A DNA stretch of 21,494 nt from an uncultured bacterium (GCA_903824515.1 CAIJXA010000095.1:1-21494), one strand, 5' to 3'; shown: positions 1 to 7,177, counted from the stretch's first letter. The notes: generated by a model from the sequence alone, not told the origin. Numbers and translations are program-made.

Positions 1-47
1 CCACGATTATTTCAGTAACAACTTAACCCTAGCTAGAATAAATTTCT

Positions 48-76
48 TTGTCAATGAGAAAGAAATGAGGTATAAT
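48..76 (+). promoter_or_regulatory. Sigma-70-type promoter for corA
   Basis: TTGTCA (48-53) and TATAAT (71-76) are separated by 17 bases. Transcription would start near 83 and leave a leader of about 165 nt before the corA start codon. Confidence 0.6.
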
Positions 77-82
77 TTAAAA

Positions 83-246
83 AACAGGTATACAGTAGAA
101 ATAAATAGAAACATAGTAGAAATAGATGGAAATACAATAGAGATAAATAGCAATTAATTTCAATTATATTTCGCAAAGCATATTCCTATGCGTTTCTATT
201 GTATTTATTTTTGTATATTTGTATAATTTTGTAATTTCGTAGTCCC
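83..246 (+). other. Structured, repeat-rich leader of corA
   Basis: The leader opens with loosely repeated units of the form AGTAGAAATAAATAG. An 11-base perfect inverted repeat follows (AAATACAATAG at 130-140 with its complement at 196-206). It encloses a small hairpin, GCATA-ttcc-TATGC, near 177-190. Leaders of Mg2+ transport genes can be regulatory RNAs, but no known riboswitch class is recognised here. Any function is inference. Confidence 0.4.
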
Positions 247-1155
247 ATGAAAAGTGTATCATACAAAAATATAACCTGGATTGATTTTTCCAATCCGGGA
301 GCTGATGATGTCATTTATCTGCAAGAGCATTTTGATATCCATCCTCTGGCAATTGAAGAATTTGTCACTCCAACTTTCCGTCCCAAGGCTACAAAATATC
401 ACAACTGCCTATACCTGACGATTCACATTCCTCTTTTTGATACCCAATCTCGCACAACTTATCCAGGAGAAATTGACATCGTCATCACCGAGGATCATTT
501 GATTACGGGACACATGAAGGACATCTACCAATTTGATGATTTCTTTTCTGATCTTGAAAAAAGTGAGGGCAAGCGTCGGATATATATGGATAAAACTCCG
601 ACCCACCTCATTTACTATATTCTTGAAATGCTGCTTGAGTCTTGCTTTCCGCGGCTTGATCATATTCATGAAAAATTGACTGACATTGAAGAACAAGTCT
701 TCAATAATAAAGAAAAAGAAATGGTGCGTGAAATTTCCCTTGTCAAACGCGACATTCTCAATTTCAGACGAACCCTCAAGCCCCAGCGTCACATCATTGA
801 ATCTTTGACTCAAATGGATTCGCCGCTTTTGCCACAAGATCTCAAGCCATATTTTCAAGATTTGGTTGGCACCAACATTCGTCTTTGGAATGCGCTAGAA
901 AGCAACAAAGAAACTATTGAATCAATGGAGGAGACAAACAATTCCCTGCTTTCAAACAAATTAAACTTAACCATGAAAGTTTTGACAATTTTCAATGCCA
1001 TCTTCATGCCTGTCACCGTGTATTCAAGTGTCATGGCAATGAGCACAAAGGTTCCTTTCGATCACAGTGACGCTGGTTTTTGGATTCATGTTTCCATTAT
1101 GCTCTGCATCGCAACATTCACTATGGTCCTTTTCAAAATCAAGAAATGGCTGTAG
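247..1155 (+). CDS. corA: CorA-family divalent cation channel, GMN motif altered
   Basis: CorA proteins are pentameric inner-membrane channels for Mg2+ or Co2+, and some ZntB-like members move Zn2+. The 302 residues have the family layout: an N-terminal alpha/beta cytoplasmic domain, a long helical region (about residues 140-240), and two C-terminal membrane segments (about 243-262 and 276-296) ending in a short basic tail. Length is normal for the family. The signature Gly-Met-Asn after the first membrane helix is replaced by Ala-Met-Ser (VMAMS), which should alter the selectivity filter. The gene is alone downstream of its own promoter. Family assignment is firm, but the transported ion cannot be named. 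Confidence 0.88.
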   Translation: MKSVSYKNITWIDFSNPGADDVIYLQEHFDIHPLAIEEFVTPTFRPKATKYHNCLYLTIHIPLFDTQSRTTYPGEIDIVITEDHLITGHMKDIYQFDDFFSDLEKSEGKRRIYMDKTPTHLIYYILEMLLESCFPRLDHIHEKLTDIEEQVFNNKEKEMVREISLVKRDILNFRRTLKPQRHIIESLTQMDSPLLPQDLKPYFQDLVGTNIRLWNALESNKETIESMEETNNSLLSNKLNLTMKVLTIFNAIFMPVTVYSSVMAMSTKVPFDHSDAGFWIHVSIMLCIATFTMVLFKIKKWL

Positions 1156-1166
1156 CAAACAGCTTA

Positions 1167-1239
1167 TTAGGCGTTAGCTTCTTAGCTTTTTAGAAAATGC
1201 AATGGAACAGCTTGTTAGGTATTAAGTTCTTAGCTTATC
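1167..1239. repeat. Dispersed repeat family A, two degenerate copies
   Basis: The first copy is at 1167-1193 and reads, on the complementary strand, as GCTAAGAAGCTAACGCCTAA inside a longer block. A weaker copy is at 1215-1239. Related blocks occur at 1609-1640, 4149-4167, 11221-11289 and 17882-17905. Here it fills the gap between corA and the next gene. Confidence 0.7.
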
Positions 1240-1260
1240 AAAAGATACAAATGTAGAAAT

Positions 1261-1617
1261 ATGATAAATTCTTACAAAGATCTTATAGTTTGGCAAAGAT
1301 CAATGGAACTAGTCACGGAAATCTATAAAATCACTGAGTTATTTCCTAAATCAGAGTTGTATGGTATTGTTTCTCAGATGCGTAGAGCAGCAATTTCTAT
1401 TCCATCTAATATTGCAGAAGGAAGAAAAAGAAGCACCAGAAAAGACTTCAGGCAATTTCTAATTATTGCTTATGCTAGCGCTTCAGAGTTTGAAACTCAA
1501 ATTGAAATTTCCAAGAGATTAAATTTTACAGAAATTGAAAAATATGAAAAAGTAGATATATTACTGCTTGAAGTAATAAAAATGCTGAATAAAATGATTT
1601 CTTCACTTAAAAGCTAA
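1261..1617 (+). CDS. Four-helix-bundle protein (23S rRNA intervening-sequence protein family)
   Basis: This 118-aa protein matches the family first found in intervening sequences of 23S rRNA genes and widespread as free-standing genes in CPR and Bacteroidetes genomes. Typical features are the start YKDLIVWQRSMEL, the central QMRRAAISIPSNIAEG stretch, and four amphipathic helices. Family members form homopentamers; their molecular role is unknown. No rRNA gene lies nearby, so this is a free-standing copy. Family A repeats flank it on both sides, and its last codons and TAA stop lie in the downstream copy. This could indicate movement as a repeat-bounded cassette, but no transposase or target duplication is visible. 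Confidence 0.85.
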   Translation: MINSYKDLIVWQRSMELVTEIYKITELFPKSELYGIVSQMRRAAISIPSNIAEGRKRSTRKDFRQFLIIAYASASEFETQIEISKRLNFTEIEKYEKVDILLLEVIKMLNKMISSLKS

Positions 1618-1640
1618 AAAGCTAAAGCCTAAGAAGCTAA
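1609..1640 (+). repeat. Dispersed repeat family A between the helix-bundle gene and cysS
   Basis: The block contains four TAA trinucleotides and ends five bases before the cysS ATG. It provides the stop codon of the preceding gene and the whole space upstream of cysS. No clear Shine-Dalgarno sequence is present apart from the weak purine run AAGAAG inside the repeat. Confidence 0.7.
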
Positions 1641-1645
1641 CCCCT

Positions 1646-3085
1646 ATGTTAAGTCTCTACAACACTCTCACTAAATCAAAAAATGAATTTGCCTCATTAA
1701 ATCCCGGTAAGGTTGGGATGTATAGCTGTGGACCAACTGTCTATGGCTTTGTGCATATTGGCAACATCCGTGCCTATCTCTTGTCTGACACTGTGCGGCG
1801 CTATTTGGAATATATTGGCTATGAAGTTCGGCAAATCAAAAATATCACCGACGTTGGACACCTTACTGACGACGACATTAACCAAGGAGACAGTGGAGAA
1901 GATAAAATTGAAAAAGCCGCTGCCAGAGAAAAGAAAACTCCAGAAGAAATCGCCAGATTCTATGAGGAATCTTTCAAGCAAGTTGAAAAAGAGCTCAACA
2001 TTTTGCCCGCGCATTTTTTTCCACGCGCAACCGCCCATGTTCCCCAGATGATTAAAATAATTGAGGTGCTTATTGAAAAAGGATTCGCCTATGAAAAAAA
2101 CGGCAATGTTTTTTTTGATGTGACAAAATTTGCTGACTATGGAAAACTGTCCGGCAACACCCTTGAAAATTTGAAAGTTGGTGCCAGGCTTGAAGATCAC
2201 CCTGACAAGAAAAATCCTTGGGATTTTGCGCTTTGGCTCAAGGCACCAGCTGGACACTTGATGAAATGGGATTCCCCTTGGTCAGTTGGTTATCCCGGTT
2301 GGCACATTGAATGCAGCGCGATGAGCACAGAATATCTGGGCAACACCATCGACATTCACACTGGAGGAGAAGACAATATTTTCCCCCACCACGAAGCAGA
2401 AATTGCGCAAACCCAGTGCTTCACTGGCAAACAATTTGTGCGCTTTTGGCTGCACAATCGTCATCTTTTGGTCGAAGGGAAAAAAATGTCCAAGTCAAAA
2501 GGAAACCTCTATACCCTTGATGACATCAAGGAAAATGGATTTTCCGCCATGGATTTGCGCCTGCTGTTTCTCTCTTCTCATCATCGCAGCCAAATGGAAT
2601 TTTCTTGGCAAGCCCTTGAGCAAGCTCACAAGAATATTCAAAAAATTAATGACTTCATTTTGAATTTGGAAGCAATTTCAACTAACAACCTTGCATTTTC
2701 AAACACTTTTGATACATATGCATACAGAGAAAAATTCCAAGCAGCCATGGACGATGACCTCAATACACCATTGGCATTGAGCAATCTATATGAACTCATC
2801 TCTCAAGTTAACTCAGAAATGGCCGCCGAGCAACTTTCCAGCGAAAGTGCAAAAAAGATTTTATCTCTTTGGAAAAAAATGAATTCAGTTTTTGGCTTCA
2901 TTCTGCAAGGGCAAGCAGAAGTTCCCGAAGAAATCAAACAGCTCATTAGAGAGCGTCAACAAGCTCGCGAGGGAAAAGATTTTCAAAAGTCCGATGATCT
3001 TAGAAATATCATCGAGAAAAAAGGCTACACCGTCGAAGACACGAGAGACGGAATGAAAGTGAAACAGGCAGATTCTAGAAATTAG
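1646..3085 (+). CDS. cysS: Cysteinyl-tRNA synthetase
   Basis: A class I aminoacyl-tRNA synthetase that charges tRNA-Cys in the cytoplasm. The 479 residues carry the HIGH-type motif HIGN (37-40), the KMSKS loop (280-284), and the expected zinc ligands: C28 (YSCGPT), C223 (IECSAMS) and the H248/E252 pair in PHHEAEIAQ. The tryptophan-rich active-site segment and the C-terminal helical anticodon domain are present. Length is normal (about 460-480). The last codons lie in a TTCTAGAAATTAG-type repeat that supplies the stop, so the extreme C-terminus (DSRN) is probably repeat-derived. The gene follows the helix-bundle gene closely and may be co-transcribed with it. Confidence 0.97.
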   Translation: MLSLYNTLTKSKNEFASLNPGKVGMYSCGPTVYGFVHIGNIRAYLLSDTVRRYLEYIGYEVRQIKNITDVGHLTDDDINQGDSGEDKIEKAAAREKKTPEEIARFYEESFKQVEKELNILPAHFFPRATAHVPQMIKIIEVLIEKGFAYEKNGNVFFDVTKFADYGKLSGNTLENLKVGARLEDHPDKKNPWDFALWLKAPAGHLMKWDSPWSVGYPGWHIECSAMSTEYLGNTIDIHTGGEDNIFPHHEAEIAQTQCFTGKQFVRFWLHNRHLLVEGKKMSKSKGNLYTLDDIKENGFSAMDLRLLFLSSHHRSQMEFSWQALEQAHKNIQKINDFILNLEAISTNNLAFSNTFDTYAYREKFQAAMDDDLNTPLALSNLYELISQVNSEMAAEQLSSESAKKILSLWKKMNSVFGFILQGQAEVPEEIKQLIRERQQAREGKDFQKSDDLRNIIEKKGYTVEDTRDGMKVKQADSRN

Positions 3086-3142
3086 ATTTTGGATTCTAGA
3101 ATTGCCGATACGAAACTACGAATAAAAAACGAATCTACGAAC
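3067..3142. repeat. Dispersed repeats C and B after cysS
   Basis: 3070-3104 is a TTCTAGAAATTAG/TTCTAGAATT type repeat overlapping the cysS 3' end. 3105-3142 is repeat B, with CGAAACTACGAAT and CGAATCTACGAAC. It matches the complement of 16450-16487 over about 38 bases with only a few differences, so the two are copies of one element. Confidence 0.7.
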
Positions 3143-3150
3143 GTGCATTA

Positions 3151-3252
3151 CTCCTCCCTTTGGAAAAGGGAGGTTGGGAGGGATTCGAAAAATTTTCGCA
3201 TATGACATGATTTTTCAAATTCCCCTCAATCCCCTTTTTCTAAAAGGGGAAG
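3151..3252. repeat. REP-like hairpin pair
   Basis: Two hairpins face each other. The first is CTCCCTT-tggaa-AAGGGAG (3154-3172), followed by GTTGGGAGGGATT. The second is CCCCTTTT-tct-AAAAGGGG (3231-3249), preceded by TCCCCTCAAT. The second half is roughly the inverse of the first. A related fragment with a CTCCCTTT arm occurs at 5655-5686. This resembles the short CTCCCTTT...AAAGGGAG intergenic repeats found in many bacterial genomes. Confidence 0.6.
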
Positions 3253-3493
3253 AAAATAAATTTACTTTGCTTTAATTGATTATTTTTGTCGGTTCAAAGT
3301 CTCTGACTTGCCTGTCCGCCTTTGGAGGGAACCGCTTTGTTCTTAAATTAAAGTTTTTTATCTCCTTTTTAAAAGTTTCTGACTAAACTTATTTTACTTT
3401 TAGAATTTTACGCAAGCGCTATCACGCTATCGAGCATGATAGTATTTATTTTTTATTCTACTTCTTAAAAAGGCAATTTGGAATTTTGAGTAT
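3253..3493. other. Intergenic stretch without a recognisable gene
   Basis: No convincing ORF is seen on either strand. 3286-3312 is a diverged inverted copy of 3572-3603: both contain GTCGGTTCA, GTCTCTGAC and a following TG, on opposite strands. The rest is AT-rich and looks like decayed sequence. Confidence 0.4.
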
Positions 3494-3532
3494 AAAAAAA
3501 GACGGAGGTTGCATTTGTTGCATTCCTCCGCC
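3494..3532 (-). terminator. Rho-independent terminator of the 52-aa minus-strand gene
   Basis: On the minus strand, a GC-rich stem (GGCGGAGG..TGCA paired with TGCA.CCTCCGTC, loop ACAAA) is followed directly by seven T. It lies about 40 bases after the stop codon of the small gene. Confidence 0.75.
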
Positions 3533-3574
3533 TTTGGCAGTTGCCAATTTTTTAAAAACAAGAACTTTTTCGGT

Positions 3575-3733
3575 TCAGGTCAGAGACACTGAACCGACAA
3601 GGAGTTTAAGTAGCGCCTCTTTCTTAGATTGCTCCTCAGATAATCTTTCGGGTGCAAGCCCGAAGTAATCAATGAAATCTTCCCTTCTTTCATCATCTTT
3701 GCTTTTGAAAAGATTAAAAAATTTAGTAATCAT
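3575..3733 (-). CDS. Small hypothetical protein, 52 aa
   Basis: ATG at 3733 is preceded by AGAGGA seven bases upstream, a reasonable ribosome binding site. The protein begins MITKFFNLFKSKDDERREDF, has an acidic/basic helical middle (LAPERLSEEQSKKEALLKLL) and ends GSVSLT. No family is recognised. The final codons and stop lie in an 8-bp inverted repeat (CGGTTCAG at 3571-3578, CTGAACCG at 3589-3596). A terminator follows, which supports a real transcript. It may be a complete mini-protein or a gene remnant whose 3' end was replaced by the repeat, a diverged copy of which is at 3286-3312. Confidence 0.5.
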   Translation of the reverse strand: MITKFFNLFKSKDDERREDFIDYFGLAPERLSEEQSKKEALLKLLVGSVSLT

Positions 3734-3963
3734 GAGAAATTCCTCTTTTTAATTGATCGAAATTGCACACCCAGCTTTGAAACGACAAAACAAATTCTCA
3801 TCTCAACGCCAGGCGCAATTTCTCAATCAAACTTTGATTTTTAAGTTACGATACCCAAGCTAAGCACATTTTAGACTAAATGTCAAGACTTTTTGTTCAA
3901 ATTCCTTTATTAGAGCCAAGATTTTATCCCCCGTTTACTCACAAAACATCAATTTTCCGACCA
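3734..3963. other. Intergenic region between the small minus-strand gene and the dnaB promoter
   Basis: A divergent control region. On the minus strand TTGACA (3888-3893 complement) has only a weak partner 17 bases downstream, so a promoter for the 52-aa gene is possible but not clear. No ORF of note. Confidence 0.3.
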
Positions 3964-3992
3964 TTGCTCTAGTTGGGCGGCCTTGCTATAAT
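3964..3992 (+). promoter_or_regulatory. Promoter for dnaB, extended -10
   Basis: TTGCTC (3964-3969), a 17-base spacer and TATAAT (3987-3992) preceded by TGC. The predicted start near 3999 gives a 177-nt leader to dnaB. The leader contains AGGGAG followed by a nine-codon reading frame (4034-4060), possibly fortuitous. Confidence 0.65.
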
Positions 3993-4040
3993 AGGAAGAC
4001 GATGTCATAGAGCATGAAACAGGGAGAATAAGAATGCAAT

Positions 4041-4167
4041 GTCAAATGTCTAATTCCTAATGACTAATAAAATCTAATACAAGTTAAAAAATATCATTGC
4101 TTCGAGTTATCACACGCTCGCAAAGACGCAAAATATAAACTTGCATTTCCTAATAAGCTATAAGCTG
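4041..4167. repeat. Three repeat fragments in the dnaB leader
   Basis: 4041-4080 belongs to the TA-rich family C (TCCTAATGACTAATAAA, also at 5592-5630 and, inverted, 5708-5747). 4095-4129 belongs to the ATTGC...GCTCGCAAAGAC family (also 13429, 18301). 4149-4167 is a short family A copy (CCTAATAAGCTATAAGCTG) ending eight bases before the dnaB ATG. Confidence 0.6.
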
Positions 4168-4175
4168 CCCAAAAT

Positions 4176-5585
4176 ATGGCTCGAGAAATCAAGCAAGAAT
4201 TCAAATCATTCAAACCGAAATTCACTCAAGTCAGCACCAGCTCTGGAGAACTTCGGCTTCCACCCCAAAACATTGAGGCTGAACAATCAGTGCTTGGTTC
4301 AATTATGCTCGACAAGGATGCTATCATCAAAATTGCTGACATTTTGAAAGTCGGTGATTTTTACAAAGATGATCACAATATTATCTATGAAATTATTTTA
4401 AATCTCTACGAACAACGCGAGCCAATTGATGTGCTCAGTCTTTCCAATAAACTAGATGAACAAAAACAACTTGATAAGATTGGTGGCTCAAGCTATTTAG
4501 CCTCTTTGGTTAATGGCGTTCCTTCGGCCTCACACATTGTGCACTATGCCAAGGTTGTCCAGAAAAAGGCGCTTTTGCGTAGACTTATCACAGCGGCTTC
4601 GGAAATTGTGGAAGCTGGCTATCGCGAGAATGAAGATGTGGAAAAAATGCTCGATGAAGCTGAGCAAAAACTTTTTGCTGTTTCCCAAAAATATATCAAG
4701 CAAGATTTCATTCCAATTCGCTCAATTTTGGAATCAGCCTTCAACCGCATCGATGAACTTCACCGGGATGGCAGCAAATTTCGTGGGATTCCAACTGGCT
4801 TTCCCGATCTTGATGGAATTTTGGCTGGACTTCAGAAGTCAGATCTCATTATTCTTGCAGCTCGTCCTTCAGTTGGAAAAACATCTCTAGCCCTGGACAT
4901 TGCCAGACATGTTGCAGTCCGTGAAAATGCCGCCGTGGCAATGTTCTCATTGGAAATGGGTTCTGATCAGTTGGTTGATCGCATGCTTGCAGCTGAAGCA
5001 AACGTTGACTTGTGGCGCCTTAGAACAGGTCGCCTGACAAGTGAAGGTCCAAACAATGACTTTCAACGTATTGGAGAAGCAATGGGTATTTTGTCAGAAG
5101 CAAAGATTTTCATTGATGATACGGCTAGTGCTAACATTATGGGGATGCGAACTATGGCGCGCCGTCTTCAGGCTGAACACAATTTGGGACTTATTGTTAT
5201 CGATTATTTGCAATTAATGGAAGGTCGCGGCGGTGACAATCGTGTGCAGGAAATTTCTGAAATTTCCAGAGGTCTGAAAAATCTTGCTCGAGAACTAAAC
5301 ATTCCAGTCCTGGCACTTTCACAGCTATCTCGCGCCGTTGAGGCCCGTAGTCCGCAAATTCCAAAACTTTCAGATCTTCGAGAATCCGGATCCATTGAGC
5401 AAGATGCTGACGTGGTGCTCTTTCTTTATCGCGAAGACCGTGAAAAACCTGACACACCAAACAAGGGTATTGTGAAAATTCTTATCTCCAAACATCGTAA
5501 CGGTCCAGTTGGCGAAGTTAGCGCTTTCTTCCAAGAAAACAGCGCAAGCTTCCGATCATTGGACAAAATCCACACACAGCAATAG
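4176..5585 (+). CDS. dnaB: Replicative DNA helicase DnaB
   Basis: The hexameric ATP-driven helicase of the replication fork. The N-terminal helical domain starts at about residue 25 (LPPQNIEAEQSVLGSIM) and the RecA-like domain starts near 185. Walker A is at residues 229-236 (ARPSVGKT), the Walker B region is LIVIDYLQLM, and RGLKNLARELNIPVLALSQLSR with the later KHRNGPVG segment is typical. At 469 aa it is full length with no intein. The chosen ATG gives a short basic tail before the conserved domain. No strong Shine-Dalgarno precedes it; the upstream bases are a family A repeat. No other replisome gene is adjacent, but recR follows on the same strand. Confidence 0.97.
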   Translation: MAREIKQEFKSFKPKFTQVSTSSGELRLPPQNIEAEQSVLGSIMLDKDAIIKIADILKVGDFYKDDHNIIYEIILNLYEQREPIDVLSLSNKLDEQKQLDKIGGSSYLASLVNGVPSASHIVHYAKVVQKKALLRRLITAASEIVEAGYRENEDVEKMLDEAEQKLFAVSQKYIKQDFIPIRSILESAFNRIDELHRDGSKFRGIPTGFPDLDGILAGLQKSDLIILAARPSVGKTSLALDIARHVAVRENAAVAMFSLEMGSDQLVDRMLAAEANVDLWRLRTGRLTSEGPNNDFQRIGEAMGILSEAKIFIDDTASANIMGMRTMARRLQAEHNLGLIVIDYLQLMEGRGGDNRVQEISEISRGLKNLARELNIPVLALSQLSRAVEARSPQIPKLSDLRESGSIEQDADVVLFLYREDREKPDTPNKGIVKILISKHRNGPVGEVSAFFQENSASFRSLDKIHTQQ

Positions 5586-5591
5586 GCTCAA

Positions 5592-5772
5592 AATGTCTAA
5601 ATCCTAATATCCAATTTCCAATAAAATTCCATGTTCAAATGTCAAAAAATATAACTCCTCCCTTTAGCAAAAAAAGGGGGGAAGAAATGCAATTTAAGAT
5701 TTTGGACTTTATTAGTCATTGGAAATTTAGATTTAGGATTTTCACATTAGAAATTAGACATTAGAAATTAAA
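5592..5772. repeat. Inverted TA-rich repeats (family C) between dnaB and recR
   Basis: 5592-5630 and the complement of 5708-5747 share CTAAATC, CCAATTTCC/CCAATGACTAATAAA and similar words, so the region can fold into a long imperfect hairpin. The centre (5655-5686) carries the CTCCCTTT REP-like fragment. ATTAGAAATTAGACATTAG units (5746-5768) run to within 20 bases of the recR ATG and form its immediate leader. Confidence 0.6.
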
Positions 5773-5786
5773 GATTTTTTATATTT

Positions 5787-6398
5787 ATGTATCCAAAAGC
5801 TTTCAGTCGACTTATTCAGAATCTAAGTTCCCTACCCTCTGTCGGTCCAAAAATGGCCGAACGTTTAGTGCTGTTTCTTTTCAAGCAAGATATGGAAAAG
5901 TTGACTGAATTTGCCGAAAATATTTTAGAAATAAAGAATCTTAAAATTTGCAGCCGCTGTTTTAACATTGCCGAGGCAGAGTTTTGTGAATTTTGCAAAG
6001 ATCCAAAACGAGATCAATGCAGTATCTGCGTTGTTGAAGAACCACTCGACATTATTTCCATCGAAAGAACTCATTCCTATGCTGGTCTTTATCATGTGCT
6101 AGGAGGTGTTATCCAAGTTGGAAATACTGGTCAGGATTTGAAAATCAACGAACTGCTTTCTCGAGTTGAAAATGAAAATACGACCGAAATAATCCTAGCG
6201 ACTAACCCGACCACCGAAGGAGACGCCACTGCTCTATATCTAAAAAGAAAACTTCAATCTTTAGATACGGATTCTGCTAATCAAGCAAGACTAAAAATCA
6301 CTCGCCTCGGCCGCGGACTTTCTACTGGGGCTGACCTTGAATATGCAGATGAAATAACCCTTTCTTCGGCCTTGACAAACAGAACGGAACTGTTATAA
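5787..6398 (+). CDS. recR: Recombination protein RecR
   Basis: RecR acts with RecO and RecF to load RecA at gaps. The 203 residues show the N-terminal helix-hairpin-helix (LPSVGPKMAERLVLFL), a four-cysteine zinc finger (CSRC..CEFC..CSIC region, about residues 56-80), and a Toprim domain (IISIERTHSYAGLYHVLGG, ATNPTTEGDATALYL). The C-terminal signature GRGLSTGADLEYADEITLSSAL is also present. Length is normal (about 200). The stop codon overlaps the -10 box of the next gene's promoter. Neither recO nor recF is in view. Confidence 0.96.
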   Translation: MYPKAFSRLIQNLSSLPSVGPKMAERLVLFLFKQDMEKLTEFAENILEIKNLKICSRCFNIAEAEFCEFCKDPKRDQCSICVVEEPLDIISIERTHSYAGLYHVLGGVIQVGNTGQDLKINELLSRVENENTTEIILATNPTTEGDATALYLKRKLQSLDTDSANQARLKITRLGRGLSTGADLEYADEITLSSALTNRTELL

Positions 6399-6399
6399 T
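6372..6399 (+). promoter_or_regulatory. Consensus promoter inside the recR 3' end
   Basis: Perfect TTGACA (6372-6377) and perfect TATAAT (6394-6399) with a 16-base spacer and a TGT extension before the -10. It overlaps the recR stop codon and should make the 6461 gene an independent, potentially strong unit. Confidence 0.75.
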
Positions 6400-6402
6400 A
6401 AG

Positions 6403-6422
6403 TTGTTCATGATTTTGAACAA
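6403..6422 (+). promoter_or_regulatory. Palindrome at the transcription start, possible operator
   Basis: TTGTTCA-tgattt-TGAACAA is a perfect 7-bp inverted repeat starting three bases after the -10 box. Its position over the start site fits a repressor operator, or alternatively a 5'-end stabilising hairpin. No cognate regulator is identified. Confidence 0.5.
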
Positions 6423-6460
6423 AACTGTTCTTTACTTATTAATCAAAAATGGGTTAGAAA

Positions 6461-6979
6461 ATGGCAACTAAAGAGCAAAAAGAACTATTAAAGTCACTAG
6501 GATCAGGCAAAATTTCTGTCCTGACAAGTGAAGAACTCGAGCAACATTTTTTTTGCAAAAAAAAGTATTCTAATGCACGCTTTGATAAACTAGTGGTTCC
6601 GCAATCTGAATTTGCAGGAAAAAAACCACAAGTTTTCGTGGCCTCAAAAGCAATCAGAAATGCGGACACGGAGAAAGAGACGCTAGCCTATCCACTTGCA
6701 TATCTTGTAAAGTGCACAAATTTCATTGCAACAATGATGTTCAAGGCAAAGAATGCGCATCTTCCGCCACCTGCAAGCGTGGTAAACCGCCATTCTCCAA
6801 ACAAGCAGCTTCCAATTATTATTGGCGATGAAATTGAAATAGAAATCACCGATATTACGCAGTCAGGGTCTTGGCGCAAAAAAAGGGCTGCCGTGTCCTA
6901 TGCCTATACGGTAACCAAAAATAACTATACAAAAAAAATAATCACTGTTGCAAAAGGAGTTATTCTCATTACTCCCTAG
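6461..6979 (+). CDS. Orphan protein, 172 aa, possible hotdog-like fold
   Basis: No family is firmly recognised and there is no signal peptide or membrane segment. The N-terminal part is basic and beta/helical. A hydrophobic helix is at about 80-97 (YLVKCTNFIATMMFKAK). The C-terminal half is strand-rich: LPIIIGDEIEIEITDI followed by SYAYTVTKNNYTKKIITVAKGVIL. That half recalls the PGD...-strand-strand pattern at the end of FabZ-like hotdog proteins, but the catalytic HFP motif is absent, so this is only a lead. The gene has its own consensus promoter, a palindrome at the start site and a strong terminator. It shares an architecture, and possibly ancestry, with the next gene. Confidence 0.75.
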   Translation: MATKEQKELLKSLGSGKISVLTSEELEQHFFCKKKYSNARFDKLVVPQSEFAGKKPQVFVASKAIRNADTEKETLAYPLAYLVKCTNFIATMMFKAKNAHLPPPASVVNRHSPNKQLPIIIGDEIEIEITDITQSGSWRKKRAAVSYAYTVTKNNYTKKIITVAKGVILITP

Positions 6980-7000
6980 GGAAGGAAAATCCTTCAAAAA

Positions 7001-7037
7001 AAGTGCCTTGCAAACTCAGTTTGCAAGGCACTTTTCA
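7001..7037 (+). terminator. Strong Rho-independent terminator
   Basis: A 14-bp perfect stem (7001-7014 with 7020-7033, loop CTCAG) is followed by T-rich sequence and preceded by A residues, so it could also work on the minus strand. Confidence 0.9.
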
Positions 7038-7081
7038 TTTTTCAGCGTCAATTTAACTTCGAAAATCTAGCCCTGGGAATC

Positions 7082-7109
7082 TTGACTAATCGAAATATAT
7101 TGCTATAAT
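7082..7109 (+). promoter_or_regulatory. Near-consensus promoter for the 7178 gene
   Basis: TTGACT (7082-7087), a 16-base spacer and TATAAT (7104-7109) with a TGC extension. It has the same spacing and extended -10 as the promoter at 6372-6399. Confidence 0.75.
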
Positions 7110-7111
7110 TG

Positions 7112-7133
7112 ATTATCAACAAATGTTGATAAT
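7112..7133 (+). promoter_or_regulatory. Palindrome at the transcription start, possible operator
   Basis: ATTATCAACA and TGTTGATAAT are perfect 10-bp arms around a 2-base centre, starting three bases after the -10 box. The layout matches 6403-6422, although the arm sequence differs, so the same regulator is not implied. Confidence 0.55.
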
Positions 7134-7177
7134 GTTCTTTCATCTATTCACAATAATAATCAAATGCGAGGTATCTT

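Noticed and set aside
409..858. 149-aa minus-strand frame opposite corA
   Set aside because: Antisense shadow of a conserved gene, without ribosome binding site or recognisable domain.
1167..1640. Family A repeats flanking the helix-bundle gene as ends of a transposon
   Set aside because: The flanks are inverted relative to each other, but the same repeats flank many other genes, and no transposase or target duplication is visible.
3486..3668. 60-aa plus-strand frame
   Set aside because: Overlaps the terminator and the 52-aa minus-strand gene, which has better start signals.
3067..5772. CRISPR array
   Set aside because: Repeats are degenerate, lack regular spacers and occur in inverted pairs; no cas gene is present.
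6981..6995. GAAGG-aaaat-CCTTC hairpin after the 6461 gene
   Set aside because: Only a 5-bp stem without its own T run; the strong terminator directly downstream explains termination.
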